In this document: piece by piece, positions 1 through 8,557 of the stretch
Position numbering within the stretch: the first letter of the stretch is position 1
Layout of the letters: the number at the start of each line of letters is the position of its first letter
Assembly (NCBI RefSeq): GCF_005885635.1
Contig: NZ_VATY01000001.1
Coordinates: 1,860,001 to 1,924,000 of the forward strand
Length of the DNA: 64,000 bases
Direction: 5' to 3'
Source of the DNA: Maribacter algarum (ex Zhang et al. 2020)
GTDB taxonomy: Bacteria > Bacteroidota > Bacteroidia > Flavobacteriales > Flavobacteriaceae
Translations under genes and position numbers: made by a program
The notes under the pieces: generated by a model
Told to the model about the DNA's origin: nothing
Databases searched by the model: none
Seen by the model: the letters and a program-made list of their open reading frames with translations, nothing else

Positions 1-1
1 G

Positions 2-229
2 GCACCTTTTCCAACTTTTGAACCTAAATATTTGGTAGAAAGTAGTAAAGAATACCCGATTTCCTTTAATGGTAAAATGCGTTTTAAAATGGAGCTTCCG
101 GCTGATATGTCCAAAGAAGATATTGAAGCGGCAGTGATGGCCCATGAAAAAACGCAGCAGCAATTGGCTGGGCGCACGCCTAAAAAAGTAATTGTGGTTC
201 CTGGTAAGATTGTTAATATTGTAGGGTAA
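2..229 (+). CDS. leuS: Leucyl-tRNA synthetase, C-terminal fragment (5' end outside window)
   Basis: The frame is open from the left edge of the window and encodes the last 75 residues of a class I aminoacyl-tRNA synthetase that charges tRNA-Leu. The visible part runs from about APFPTFEPKYLVESSKEYP to a terminal KKVIVVPGKIVNIVG. That closing stretch (VPGK followed by a hydrophobic NIV) is the typical C-terminal domain end of bacterial LeuRS. The TTG at position 32 is only an internal codon: the reading frame continues upstream with good LeuRS similarity, so the gene is truncated by the window and not short. A strong terminator follows 28 nt after the stop. The catalytic core and KMSKS loop are not in this window. 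Confidence 0.9.
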   Translation, partial: APFPTFEPKYLVESSKEYPISFNGKMRFKMELPADMSKEDIEAAVMAHEKTQQQLAGRTPKKVIVVPGKIVNIVG

Positions 230-256
230 CTATTCCTTACTACTACTACTACATAA

Positions 257-291
257 TAAACCCCCTTGATGAAATCATTAAGGGGGTTTTG
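257..291 (+). terminator. Rho-independent terminator of leuS
   Basis: Stem AAACCCCCTTGAT / ATTAAGGGGGTTT with a short loop, ending in a T-run. It sits about 28 nt after the leuS stop codon. Confidence 0.85.
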
Positions 292-359
292 CTAAACATT
301 TTATTCATACCCTATAAAATTATAGGTATTGAATGTGTAAATATACATATTTAATAATA

Positions 360-420
360 TTACCCCCTTAAAATTTGGGGGTAAATAAAATTAAAAGTTA
401 TTTTTGAACTGATTACCCCT
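360..420. promoter_or_regulatory. TTACCCC repeats upstream of ald
   Basis: TTACCCCC at 360-367 and its inverted copy GGGGGTAA at 377-384 form a dyad with a 9-nt AT-rich spacer. A third, direct copy, TTACCCCT, lies at 413-420. The array sits 70-130 nt before the ald start in an otherwise AT-rich, gene-free stretch (230-493). It could bind an activator or repressor of alanine dehydrogenase. A hairpin in the leader is the alternative. No regulator is identified. Confidence 0.4.
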
Positions 421-493
421 ATTTTTTGTCGATTTTATTTTTATCTGAATAGGAAATGTCACATTTTTGTCAAGAATTTTAAAATCATGTGCA

Positions 494-1594
494 ATGAAAA
501 TAGGTGTCCCAAAAGAAATTAAGAATAATGAAAGCCGCGTTGGTATGACGCCGGCTGGGGTTTTCGAATTGGTTAAGAATGGTCATACCGTCTATGTGCA
601 ATCTGGCGCAGGAGAAGGAAGCGGTTTTTTCGATGGAGATTACAAAAGTGCTGGAGCAATATTGTTAGATACGATAGGTCTTGTTTACGCAATGAGCGAG
701 ATGATAGTTAAGGTAAAAGAACCCATTGAAGAGGAATACGACTTAGTTCAAAAAGACCAAATTGTTTTCACGTATTTCCATTTCGCATCTAGTGAGCCTT
801 TGACTAAGGCCATGATAAAGAGTGAGTCGATTTGTATTGCATATGAAACTGTTGAAGATGAGGATGGCGCTCTTCCTTTATTGACTCCGATGTCTGAAGT
901 GGCGGGGCGGATGTCTATTCAACAGGGCGCTCGATATCTTGAGAAACCGGTAAAAGGTCGCGGGGTTTTATTAGGGGGTGTTCCTGGGGTACAACCTGGT
1001 AAGGTTTTAGTTCTTGGTGCAGGTGTTGTAGGTATTCAAGCAGCGAAAATGGCTGCAGGCCTCGGCGCACATGTTACCATAATGGATGTCAATATGAAAA
1101 GACTGCGTTATGTCAATGATGTTATGCCTTCTCATGTGATAACGGAATTTTCAAATGAGTTCAATATCCGTAAACATATAAAAACCCACGATTTAATTAT
1201 AGGTGGTGTTCTGTTGAAGGGTGCAAAAGCACCGAAATTGATAACTAGGGATATGCTTAAAAGTATGCGTCCGGGAACTGTAATTGTTGATGTAGCCGTT
1301 GACCAAGGAGGCTGTGTTGAGACAACAAGACCAACTACCCATGAAGACCCCGTTTATATCATCGATGATGTGGTACATTATTCTGTAGCCAATATGCCGG
1401 GAGCGGTTCCATACACCTCGACCGTAGCCTTGACTAATGTAACATTACCCTATGTGCTGAAACTTGCCAATTTAGGATGGGAAGAAGCAACGGATAACGA
1501 TGAGTCTTTACAAAAAGGATTGAATATTATTAAAGGAGAAGTGGTTTACAGAGAAATTATTGAAGCTTTTGATTGGGAAGCTGAAGCAGTATAA
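494..1594 (+). CDS. ald: Alanine dehydrogenase
   Basis: NAD-dependent oxidative deamination of L-alanine to pyruvate and ammonium, or the reverse; cytoplasmic. The protein starts MKIGVPKEIKNNESRVGMTP, the standard Ald N-terminus. It has the substrate-binding KVKEP motif (Lys75) and the FTYFHFA segment with His96, and then PLLTPMSEVAGRMS. The Rossmann motif GAGVVGIQAA follows, then DVAVDQGG with the catalytic Asp, and finally VANMPGAVP. The length of 366 residues fits the family (about 370). An in-frame TTG at 467 would add nine residues, but homology starts at the ATG at 494, so I use that start. The gene is monocistronic: it has its own upstream regulatory region and a terminator at 1620. 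It probably supports growth on amino acids, consistent with pckA and the saccharopine dehydrogenase nearby. Confidence 0.93.
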   Translation: MKIGVPKEIKNNESRVGMTPAGVFELVKNGHTVYVQSGAGEGSGFFDGDYKSAGAILLDTIGLVYAMSEMIVKVKEPIEEEYDLVQKDQIVFTYFHFASSEPLTKAMIKSESICIAYETVEDEDGALPLLTPMSEVAGRMSIQQGARYLEKPVKGRGVLLGGVPGVQPGKVLVLGAGVVGIQAAKMAAGLGAHVTIMDVNMKRLRYVNDVMPSHVITEFSNEFNIRKHIKTHDLIIGGVLLKGAKAPKLITRDMLKSMRPGTVIVDVAVDQGGCVETTRPTTHEDPVYIIDDVVHYSVANMPGAVPYTSTVALTNVTLPYVLKLANLGWEEATDNDESLQKGLNIIKGEVVYREIIEAFDWEAEAV

Positions 1595-1619
1595 TAATAG
1601 ACAATTTGTCAGAAATTGG

Positions 1620-1647
1620 ACCTCGCTTTAAAATGGCGGGGTTTTTG
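1620..1647 (+). terminator. Terminator of ald
   Basis: Stem CCTCGC / GCGGGG (one T:G pair) with a loop of about 9 nt, followed by five T residues, about 25 nt after the ald stop. Confidence 0.7.
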
Positions 1648-1693
1648 CTTTTTATGTTGTAATTTTAATACACATTAACTAAAGATAAAAAGT

Positions 1694-2392
1694 ATGTTAG
1701 GATTTGATATGGGCTACATCATTATAGCTGCTGTTTTCGGACTGTTCAGCATGTTGGTAAGTAGCCGACTTAAAAGTAAATTTAAACAGTATTCCAAAGT
1801 GCAATTGCGCAACGGAATGAGTGGTGCTGAGATTGCAGAAAAAATGTTGGCAGATCATGGTATTCGTGATGTGAAAGTGATTTCGACTCCAGGAATGTTA
1901 ACTGACCATTACAATCCAGCGAATAAAACGGTAAATTTAAGTGAGGGTGTTTACTCACAGCGAAATGCAGCAGCGGCAGCTGTAGCAGCGCACGAAGTGG
2001 GGCATGCGGTACAACATGCGACGGCTTACGATTGGTTGCAAATGCGGTCGAAGCTTGTGCCTATTTTGAATGTCACTTCTCGATTTTCAATGTGGGTAAT
2101 AATTGGAGGATTGGCCCTAATGCAAACCACTGCTATCGGAGGCACCGTTGCCTGGGTAGGTGTCGGTCTTTACGGAATAGGAACCTTATTTAGTTTTGTG
2201 ACTCTACCAGTTGAGTATGACGCCAGTAACCGTGCGTTAGCTTGGTTGAAGAACAAAAACATGGTTAGTCAAGAAGAATACGCGGGTGCAGAAGATGCTT
2301 TGAAATGGGCCGCTAGAACTTATTTGGTTGCAGCTATAGGAGCCTTGGCAACATTGTTATATTTCGCTATGCGGGTGGCCAGTAGGGATTAA
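1694..2392 (+). CDS. YugP-type zinc-dependent membrane peptidase
   Basis: Putative membrane-embedded zinc metalloprotease of the YugP family (neutral zinc metallopeptidase); physiological substrate unknown. The sequence has a hydrophobic N-terminus (residues 6-22), then the zinc-binding signature HEVGHAVQH with His100, Glu101 and His104. Hydrophobic helices follow at about 130-150 and 155-172. The likely third ligand is Glu174 in LPVEYDASNRAL, and a last helix lies near 210-226. The length of 232 residues is normal for the family. The gene is a single transcription unit between two terminators. The family assignment is firm; any role in membrane-protein quality control is inference. Confidence 0.88.
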   Translation: MLGFDMGYIIIAAVFGLFSMLVSSRLKSKFKQYSKVQLRNGMSGAEIAEKMLADHGIRDVKVISTPGMLTDHYNPANKTVNLSEGVYSQRNAAAAAVAAHEVGHAVQHATAYDWLQMRSKLVPILNVTSRFSMWVIIGGLALMQTTAIGGTVAWVGVGLYGIGTLFSFVTLPVEYDASNRALAWLKNKNMVSQEEYAGAEDALKWAARTYLVAAIGALATLLYFAMRVASRD

Positions 2393-2412
2393 TCTGAATT
2401 GAAAAAATATGG

Positions 2413-2446
2413 AACCTGTTCAGATGTATACTGAGCAGGTTTTTTT
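2413..2446 (+). terminator. Terminator after the YugP-type peptidase gene
   Basis: AACCTGTTCAG / CTGAGCAGGTT stem (one G:T pair), a 7-nt loop and seven T residues. The T-run ends directly before the first ATG of the next gene, so that gene either depends on read-through or uses the ATG at 2459. Confidence 0.85.
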
Positions 2447-2887
2447 ATGAATTTAATTATGAAAAATGAAATCGAAATAAGACTGGCTACAATAGAGGAT
2501 TTGCCTGCTATTGAAAAAGTGGGCGATACTTTGTTTGATAATCCGATTAAAAGAAATCGTGCAATAGAGTTTTTTGAAGATCCGAGACATCATTTATTCT
2601 TGGCATTCAATAGTAAGGAAGTGGTTGGAATGGCTTCGGCCTTTCATTATGTGCACCCTGATAAGGACCCGGAACTTTTTATGAATGAGGTTGGCGTGAT
2701 AGCGGCTTTTCAAAATCAAGGAATCGGCAGAACTTTAGTTAAGAGACTTTGGGAATACGCCCAAGAATTGGGTTGTAAGGAAGCTTGGATTGGCACTGAA
2801 AAGTCAAATATCGCTGCGCAAAAGTGCTATAAGGCTTCGGGTGGTACGCCAGACGACGAGCCATTCATACTATATGAATTTGAATGA
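2447..2887 (+). CDS. GNAT-family N-acetyltransferase
   Basis: Transfers an acetyl group from acetyl-CoA to an amine; substrate unknown. The 146-residue protein covers one GNAT fold. It has the N-terminal IRLATIEDLPAI, the central strand NEVGVIAAFQNQGIG containing the CoA-pyrophosphate loop Q/R-x-x-G-x-G, and the C-terminal GTEKSNIAAQKCYKASGG typical of aminoglycoside- or amino-acid-acetylating members. The alternative start at 2459 (MKNEIEIR) removes four residues and would leave room between the terminator T-run and the start; both starts are possible. The convergent Lrp gene ends 6 nt away. A specific acceptor cannot be read from the sequence. Confidence 0.85.
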   Translation: MNLIMKNEIEIRLATIEDLPAIEKVGDTLFDNPIKRNRAIEFFEDPRHHLFLAFNSKEVVGMASAFHYVHPDKDPELFMNEVGVIAAFQNQGIGRTLVKRLWEYAQELGCKEAWIGTEKSNIAAQKCYKASGGTPDDEPFILYEFE

Positions 2888-2893
2888 GAGCAT

Positions 2894-3364
2894 TTATATC
2901 GTTATTTGCCGATCAATTTGCTGCGCTAAAGAAATAAAAGTTTCTGTTCGCGAAACTCCTTCAATTTGCTGAATTTCTTTATTTAAAACATGCATTAAGT
3001 GCTCATTGTCTTTACAGAGTACTTTGATAAGAATAGACCAGTTTCCGGTAGTATAATGACATTCCAAAACCTCAGGAATTTCTCCCAATAACTTCACTGC
3101 TTTTGGGTTGCTCATAGCCTTGTCCAAATAGATTCCGATATACGCCATTGTAGTATAGCCCATCACTTTCGGGTTAATGATAAACTTTGAACCGGCCAAT
3201 AACCCTGATGCCTCTAACTTTCTCAAGCGTTGATGAATGGCGGCTCCCGAGATGCCTATATTTCGAGCAATTTCAAGCACGGGTTTCCTAGCATCTGCCA
3301 TTAAAAATCTTAGAATCTTTTTGTCGATTCCGTCAATTTTTACACTTTTGGAATTGGATTTCAT
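2894..3364 (-). CDS. Lrp/AsnC-family transcriptional regulator
   Basis: Amino-acid-responsive DNA-binding protein of 156 residues. The N-terminal AsnC-type helix-turn-helix is seen in IDKKILRFLMADARKPVLEIARNIG and the following ISGAAIHQRLRKLEASG. The C-terminal RAM (effector-binding) domain follows, with YIGIYLDKAMSNPKAVKLL, HYTTGNWSILIKVLCKDNE and ending VSRTETFISLAQQI. It lies 54 nt downstream of the saccharopine dehydrogenase gene on the same strand, so the two are probably co-transcribed and the regulator may sense lysine or a related amino acid. That link is inferred from position only. It could also act on ald, whose promoter lies about 2.4 kb away. Confidence 0.9.
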   Translation of the reverse strand: MKSNSKSVKIDGIDKKILRFLMADARKPVLEIARNIGISGAAIHQRLRKLEASGLLAGSKFIINPKVMGYTTMAYIGIYLDKAMSNPKAVKLLGEIPEVLECHYTTGNWSILIKVLCKDNEHLMHVLNKEIQQIEGVSRTETFISLAQQIDRQITI

Positions 3365-3418
3365 CTATACAGTTTCAGATTTGTAGTAAAAGTATAGAAT
3401 TTAAACGGAATCAATAGT

Positions 3419-4792
3419 TTACTTATCGTAAACCGATTCAGGGTTATATCCTTTATAGGTAACATCGTACTCTTTGAAAACGACCCCGTAATTCTTTAAC
3501 TCCTCAAGTATAGGTCCGTAAACCTCTTTTTGAATCGGGATTTGAACTCCTGGTGTAGTGATTTTTTTATTCAATATGGCCAATGCTGCTATAGCCACAG
3601 GTAGTCCGACTGTTTTGGCCATTGCCGTATGTGTTCGACTTTCTCCTTTAACTACGGTATTCGCATCAATTTGATACTGTTTTCCATCTAATTCATATCC
3701 GAATTTATGGTACATCACAATCATATCCTTGTCTTCCTCATCAAGAGACCAACTATCTTCAAGAATGAATTGCAGAATATGTGCAGGAGTGGCATTTATT
3801 AAAGGAATTGTTTTTTGAGAGTCAAATAGATTCAATTCTTGCAGCTTCAACCATTTGATATCGTCTTGGGCGATTTTAAGGTAATGCCTGAGTTTAAGTT
3901 CAACTGAATCAGTTGGCGAATAGGGAAGAAACAAATTAACAAAGTCACGATAACTCATGCCTTCGGAATTTTCTATGGTATAACTATCGTCAGTCATACC
4001 AAGTTGGACAAAAATATCCCAAGCTCTAGAAAAACCTACGCGACGCATGGTACCTCTGTATAAGGTGAGCACATCTTGCAGTCCGTAAGCTTCCCTGTAG
4101 TTTAAAGAATCTCTATTGGCATAACCTTCAAACCTACCGTATCCTTCAATCTCAAAAAATTCCGTTCGACGAAATAACTTGTTGTATGGAATGTACTTGT
4201 AAGTTCCTTCCTGAATAAATTTAGCAGCTCCACCTTGACCTGCTACCACCACATTTCTGGGGTTCCAAGTAAATTTATAGTTCCATAAGTTGTTATCGCT
4301 TTCTGGTGCGACTAAACCTCCAGTAAATGATTCAAAAAGAATCATTTTCCCACCCTTATCACGAATACGGTCAATGACTTGCATCGCACTCATATGGTCG
4401 ATACCAGGATCTAGTCCAATCTCATTCATGAACACCAAACCTTTTTCCTTGGCCTGATCATCTAAGGTCTTAATCTCTTCGCTTACATAAGACGCCGTAA
4501 CCAGATGCTTTCCAAAAGCAATACAGTCTTCTGCAACTTGCATGTGCATTCGTGCCGGAAGCATCGAAACTACAATGTCACTTTCTTGAATAACTTTTTT
4601 ACGTTCCTCATCCTCGAAAATATCGAGATGAATAACAGTGCAGGCTTCATGGTCTTTGATTTCAGATGGCATGGCATCAGGATTAATATCACCAATGGTC
4701 AAGTGCAGATTTTCCGGCACTGCCTTTTCTAGAAAATAGTCAATTAGATATGAAGTAGATTTTCCGGCTCCGACCACTAGTATCTTACGCAT
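3419..4792 (-). CDS. Saccharopine dehydrogenase-family protein (LYS9-like)
   Basis: Dinucleotide-dependent oxidoreductase of the saccharopine dehydrogenase/reductase family, expected to interconvert saccharopine with aminoadipate semialdehyde plus glutamate in lysine metabolism. It begins MRKILVVGAGKSTSYLIDYF, a Rossmann loop of the form GAGKS. The sequence continues with SDIVVSMLPARMHMQVAEDC, then NEIGLDPGIDHMSAMQVIDR, and then the C-terminal saccharopine domain (FESFTGGLVAPESDNN, about residue 150 onward). The length of 457 residues matches the fungal/bacterial LYS9 class. It is first in a putative two-gene unit with the Lrp regulator. Direction of the reaction (degradation is more likely in a lysine-prototrophic bacterium) is inference; other carboxynorspermidine-type activities cannot be excluded. 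Confidence 0.82.
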   Translation of the reverse strand: MRKILVVGAGKSTSYLIDYFLEKAVPENLHLTIGDINPDAMPSEIKDHEACTVIHLDIFEDEERKKVIQESDIVVSMLPARMHMQVAEDCIAFGKHLVTASYVSEEIKTLDDQAKEKGLVFMNEIGLDPGIDHMSAMQVIDRIRDKGGKMILFESFTGGLVAPESDNNLWNYKFTWNPRNVVVAGQGGAAKFIQEGTYKYIPYNKLFRRTEFFEIEGYGRFEGYANRDSLNYREAYGLQDVLTLYRGTMRRVGFSRAWDIFVQLGMTDDSYTIENSEGMSYRDFVNLFLPYSPTDSVELKLRHYLKIAQDDIKWLKLQELNLFDSQKTIPLINATPAHILQFILEDSWSLDEEDKDMIVMYHKFGYELDGKQYQIDANTVVKGESRTHTAMAKTVGLPVAIAALAILNKKITTPGVQIPIQKEVYGPILEELKNYGVVFKEYDVTYKGYNPESVYDK

Positions 4793-4875
4793 TGGCTTTC
4801 TGTTTGGTTACTTTTGTAAACGGAATACTAAGGTATCAAATTGTTACATTTATAAAAAAAATTGATTTTTAAGTT

Positions 4876-5262
4876 ATGAACAAAACAATATTTTTAACAG
4901 GAACCGTGCTCGGAGTCCTAGCAGTAATGCTTGGAGCCTTTGGTGCCCACGGATTAGAGAACTTGATCGAAACTGATGCGATACAAACATTTGAAACCGG
5001 AGTAAAATATCAAATGTATCATGCCCTTCTTCTTCTAGTTCTTGGTAGTACTGCAAGAATACCCGAGAACAGTAAAAAATTCATCTACTATTTTATTTTG
5101 GGTGGGGTTTTTTTATTTTCCTTTTCAATCTACCTTTTGGCAACAAATAGTTTGACTTCTTTCGATTTTAAAACGATAGGATTCGTCACTCCAATAGGCG
5201 GATTGCTACTTATTTTGGGATGGCTTCTTATGGGTTATCGAGCACACAGGCATTTTAGCTAA
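4876..5262 (+). CDS. DUF423 (YgdD/YwdK-type) small membrane protein
   Basis: Integral inner-membrane protein of 128 residues with four hydrophobic segments (about 5-23, 50-60, 70-90 and 100-120). It has the family signature LGAFGAHGLE near residue 20 and the following FETGVKYQMYHALLLL. DUF423 proteins are widespread, and no biochemical role is established from sequence. The gene is divergent from the saccharopine dehydrogenase gene and lies 68 nt upstream of pckA. pckA has its own promoter box, so the two need not be an operon. Confidence 0.85.
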   Translation: MNKTIFLTGTVLGVLAVMLGAFGAHGLENLIETDAIQTFETGVKYQMYHALLLLVLGSTARIPENSKKFIYYFILGGVFLFSFSIYLLATNSLTSFDFKTIGFVTPIGGLLLILGWLLMGYRAHRHFS

Positions 5263-5301
5263 TATATTCTCATTTTACACACTTAAAAAATAAATTTTCA
5301 A

Positions 5302-5309
5302 TAATTTTG
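5302..5309 (+). promoter_or_regulatory. Bacteroidota -7 box for pckA
   Basis: TAATTTTG matches TAnnTTTG and lies 22 nt before the pckA ATG, giving a very short leader. No convincing -33 TTG is visible. Confidence 0.5.
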
Positions 5310-5330
5310 ACCTATCAAAACAGACATTGA

Positions 5331-6947
5331 ATGAATAATTCGAAAAAAGTGCCAACAACCGTTTCTCTTGAAAATTATGGAATCAAGCATAATACTATTC
5401 ATTACCAGCTCTCTCCATCAAGACTCCATGAAATCACTTTAGAGAAGAATATGGGCAAGGAAGCTTCTTCTGGAGCTTTAGCCGTGAATACTGGAGAATT
5501 TACGGGAAGATCGCCGATGGATCGCTTTATAGTACGGGATAAAATCACTGAAAATCAGGTTTGGTGGGGTGATATCAATATTCCATTTGAACCTTCAAAG
5601 TTCGATGCCTTGTACGATAAAGTAATTGGATATGTTAGTGATAAGGAGCTATATGTACGCGACTGTTATGCATGTGCAGATGCGAATTACAGAATGAACA
5701 TTCGTGTTATAAATGAATATCCTTGGTCAAATATGTTCGCTTACAATATGTTCATTCGCCCAACGAATGAGGAACTCAAGAATTTTGAACCTGAGTGGAC
5801 CGTAATCAATGCCCCAGGTTTTATGGCAGATGCTGAAATTGACGGTACACGCCAACACAATTTCGCAATACTCAACTTTACCAGAAAAATTGCTTTAATA
5901 GGAGGTACTGGTTATACGGGGGAAATAAAAAAGGGAATCTTTTCAGCCTTGAACTTTATTCTTCCTGTTCAAAAAAATACATTGCCTATGCATTGCTCGG
6001 CCAATGTGGGTAAAAAAGGAGATACCGCCATATTTTTTGGTCTATCAGGTACAGGAAAAACCACCTTGTCGACTGATGCGAATAGAAAATTAATCGGGGA
6101 TGATGAACACGGATGGAATAATGAAAATGCGGTGTTCAATTTTGAGGGAGGATGTTATGCAAAGGTGATTAACCTGTCAGCAGAACAAGAACCTGAAATT
6201 TATGGGGCGATCAAAAAAGGAGCTATCCTTGAAAATGTTATCATGAATGATGCTGGAATGGTAGATTTTGAAAATACTTCGATAACTCAGAATACCAGAG
6301 TAAGTTATCCCATCTACCATATCGAGAATATCAAGCAGCCCTCACTTGGTGAAAACCCAAAAAATATTTTCTTCTTGACTGCCGACGCTTTCGGCGTTTT
6401 GCCCCCGATATCGAAATTGACACCAAGCCAAGCAGCTTATCACTTTATATCTGGCTACACTGCAAAAGTTGCAGGAACTGAAGCTGGGGTGAAAGAACCA
6501 ATTCCTTCTTTTTCAGCTTGTTTTGGAGCGCCGTTTATGCCTTTGCATCCGACGAAATATGCCGAGATGTTGAGTAAGAAAATGCAAGATGCCGGAGTAA
6601 ATGTTTGGCTGGTAAATACGGGCTGGACAGGCGGACCTTACGGAGTTGGGACACGTATGAAGCTAAAATATACGCGAGCAATGATTAATGCGGTCCTGAA
6701 TGGTGATTTAGGATTATATAACTATAATGATTACCATATTCACTCTGTTTTTGGTGTTGCACAACCGCGCTCATGTCCTGGTGTTCCAACAGAAGTTTTG
6801 TCTCCACGAACGACTTGGAATGATGATGATGCTTACTACAAAACGGCATTTAAATTATCGAATGCTTTCCGTGAAAATTTTGAACAATTTGAGGAATATG
6901 CGAGCGAAGAAATACGCCGAGGAGGTCCTCAACGCTATGCTTTTTAA
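5331..6947 (+). CDS. pckA: ATP-dependent phosphoenolpyruvate carboxykinase
   Basis: Catalyses oxaloacetate + ATP to PEP + CO2 + ADP, the entry step of gluconeogenesis; cytoplasmic. The 538-residue length is that of bacterial ATP-type PEPCK. Visible motifs are the substrate loop VNTGEFTGRSPMDRFIV, and the PEPCK-specific region FPALNFILPVQKN-like (here FSALNFILPVQKNTLPMHC). Next come the P-loop GLSGTGKTTLS, the metal-binding kinase-2 motif IGDDEHGW, and NTGWTGGPYGVG with TRMKLKYTRAMI near the nucleotide site. The P-loop type identifies the ATP and not the GTP enzyme. It is a single gene with its own -7 box and a strong bidirectional terminator. With ald and the saccharopine dehydrogenase it fits a lifestyle of growth on amino acids. 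Confidence 0.96.
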   Translation: MNNSKKVPTTVSLENYGIKHNTIHYQLSPSRLHEITLEKNMGKEASSGALAVNTGEFTGRSPMDRFIVRDKITENQVWWGDINIPFEPSKFDALYDKVIGYVSDKELYVRDCYACADANYRMNIRVINEYPWSNMFAYNMFIRPTNEELKNFEPEWTVINAPGFMADAEIDGTRQHNFAILNFTRKIALIGGTGYTGEIKKGIFSALNFILPVQKNTLPMHCSANVGKKGDTAIFFGLSGTGKTTLSTDANRKLIGDDEHGWNNENAVFNFEGGCYAKVINLSAEQEPEIYGAIKKGAILENVIMNDAGMVDFENTSITQNTRVSYPIYHIENIKQPSLGENPKNIFFLTADAFGVLPPISKLTPSQAAYHFISGYTAKVAGTEAGVKEPIPSFSACFGAPFMPLHPTKYAEMLSKKMQDAGVNVWLVNTGWTGGPYGVGTRMKLKYTRAMINAVLNGDLGLYNYNDYHIHSVFGVAQPRSCPGVPTEVLSPRTTWNDDDAYYKTAFKLSNAFRENFEQFEEYASEEIRRGGPQRYAF

Positions 6948-6984
6948 ATAAGAAAGGAGATTATAGCCAAAAAAATCAAAACAA

Positions 6985-7020
6985 AAAAATCCCTGAAATT
7001 GATATTTCAGGGATTTTTTA
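6985..7020. terminator. Bidirectional terminator between pckA and hemD
   Basis: AAAAATCCCTGAAAT / ATTTCAGGGATTTTT, a perfect 15-bp stem with a 4-nt loop, flanked by A-run and T-run, so it serves both convergent genes. Confidence 0.92.
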
Positions 7021-7039
7021 TTACCAGTCTTTTTGGGAC

Positions 7040-7786
7040 CTATTTTTTATTCGCTGTTTGAATATATTTTCGAAGAGCCATGGTCATTGAAGGTGTTTCA
7101 GGTGTTGGTGCTTTGATATCACACCGTAACCCAGCCTCTGTCGCCGCTTTGACGGTTGAATTTCCGAAAACGGCTATTCTCGTGTCATTTTGTTCAAAGT
7201 CAGGGAAATTCTTCAATAATGATTCAATTCCTGATGGACTAAAGAATACCAAAACATCATAATAAACTTCCTTCAAATCTGATAAGTCACTAATGACGGT
7301 TCTGTAAAAGATGCCTCTTGTCCAATCTATTTCCAATTTATCCAAAGTTTCAGGGACGATGGTTTTCAAAGAATCAGAAGAAGGCAGAAGAAATTTTTCT
7401 TCCTTATATTTTTTAAACAATACCACTAAATCAGGAAAGTTCATTTTACCAACATATATCTTACGCTTACGATAAACTACGTATTTCTGCAAGTAGTAAG
7501 CAACGGCTTCCGATTGACAGAAATACTTCATGCTATCAGGAACTTTGAAACGCATTTCTTCAGCAATTCTAAAAAAATGGTCTACGGCATTGCGGCTCGT
7601 AAGAATAATGGCTGTGAAATTTTTAAGGTCAATTTTCTGTTGACGTACTTCTTTTGCATCAACCCCTTCAACATGAATGAAAGGTCTAAAATCGACTTTA
7701 ACTTTTTCCTTATCAATCAATTTGGAATAAGGGGAGTTTTCCATCTTCGGTTCTGGTTGAGACACCAAAATCGTTTTTACTTTCAT
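7040..7786 (-). CDS. hemD: Uroporphyrinogen-III synthase
   Basis: Cyclises hydroxymethylbilane with inversion of ring D in tetrapyrrole (heme) synthesis. The 248-residue protein has the two-lobed HemD pattern: KTILVSQPEP at the N-terminus, AIILTSRNAVDHFF near residue 60, and YYDVLVFFSPSGIESLL near 180. The C-terminal IAVFGNSTVKAATEAGL is the conserved (G-x-x-T-A-x-A) segment. Sequence conservation in this family is low everywhere, so the assignment rests on these motifs and on synteny with the DUF4271 gene, a typical Bacteroidota neighbour. It is the last gene of a leftward group with the GT39 and DUF4271 genes; the gap to DUF4271 is 108 nt. Confidence 0.86.
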   Translation of the reverse strand: MKVKTILVSQPEPKMENSPYSKLIDKEKVKVDFRPFIHVEGVDAKEVRQQKIDLKNFTAIILTSRNAVDHFFRIAEEMRFKVPDSMKYFCQSEAVAYYLQKYVVYRKRKIYVGKMNFPDLVVLFKKYKEEKFLLPSSDSLKTIVPETLDKLEIDWTRGIFYRTVISDLSDLKEVYYDVLVFFSPSGIESLLKNFPDFEQNDTRIAVFGNSTVKAATEAGLRCDIKAPTPETPSMTMALRKYIQTANKK

Positions 7787-7894
7787 CTAGTACTATTTTT
7801 TGGTTCCTTGGTCAGACAAAGCGTCTGTGAACTGTTGTAAAACTTTTTCAAAATCGCTTACGCTAAAATTGTTATAAGTTTATTTTCCTCTGCA

Positions 7895-8557
7895 TCAATC
7901 TTTTAAATAACTTCCCATAATTACCCAGGGGGCAATTTCGAGTGCGCAAAGGTACAAAATAAAATAGAAAAAATTGTTCGCGATAAATTTTTGATGATTC
8001 CTTAACAAGGTGACCCATCCTATACCATTTATTAAAAGAATCAAGAAAAAAGTTACAAAAACAACAGCTTTTGAATCCTTGAAAACATAACATAAAACTA
8101 TGTTGGCCAAAAACATAATCAAACCACTATGATTTAGGTAGGAAAGCTTCTTAAAGATTAACTCGCTTATGATTTTGTTAGAATTGAAAATGAAACCGTT
8201 TCCCAGCTGAAGAAATACTTTCAAGATTAAAAAAATCAGCAAAGACCCTAATATGATTGGATATACATAAAGGTTTAGGTCTGGGTCCTTTAAGGAACCG
8301 AAAAAAGTCTTCCATGATAAATATATAAACAATGAAAAATTGACTATTAAAAAAACTGTAAAGAAAATATGAAACCAGTTCATCAACTTTTCCTTTTTGT
8401 TATACATAAAGATGTACTTATTATTAAAAGGCAAGATGATAAAATTTAAAAATCGATTGTAAAAAGTACTTTTAGCAACTACAATCAATAGTAAACTTCC
8501 AAAAATCAGAAGAGTAATCCAATCAATGTTTTCTATGTTTCGAAGTAGTGGCTCCAC
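7895..8557 (-). CDS. DUF4271 membrane protein
   Basis: A 220-residue polytopic inner-membrane protein with about six hydrophobic helices and the C-terminal motif ALEIAPWVIMG characteristic of the Bacteroidota-specific DUF4271 family. It starts with GTG at 8555-8557, which overlaps the stop of the upstream GT39 gene by one base (TAGTG on the coding strand). The two are therefore translationally coupled. Members are regularly found next to hemD, but the biochemical role is unknown; a part in heme or lipid-linked glycan metabolism would be a guess from neighbours. Confidence 0.82.
   Translation of the reverse strand: MEPLLRNIENIDWITLLIFGSLLLIVVAKSTFYNRFLNFIILPFNNKYIFMYNKKEKLMNWFHIFFTVFLIVNFSLFIYLSWKTFFGSLKDPDLNLYVYPIILGSLLIFLILKVFLQLGNGFIFNSNKIISELIFKKLSYLNHSGLIMFLANIVLCYVFKDSKAVVFVTFFLILLINGIGWVTLLRNHQKFIANNFFYFILYLCALEIAPWVIMGSYLKD

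Noticed and set aside
467-493. Nine-codon N-terminal extension of ald from a TTG codon
   Set aside because: Homology to alanine dehydrogenases begins at the ATG at 494 and the extension has no family counterpart.
7872-8093. Open reading frame in another frame inside the DUF4271 gene
   Set aside because: It is a shadow of the real gene with odd composition and no recognisable domain; many similar antisense frames across the window were dropped for the same reason.
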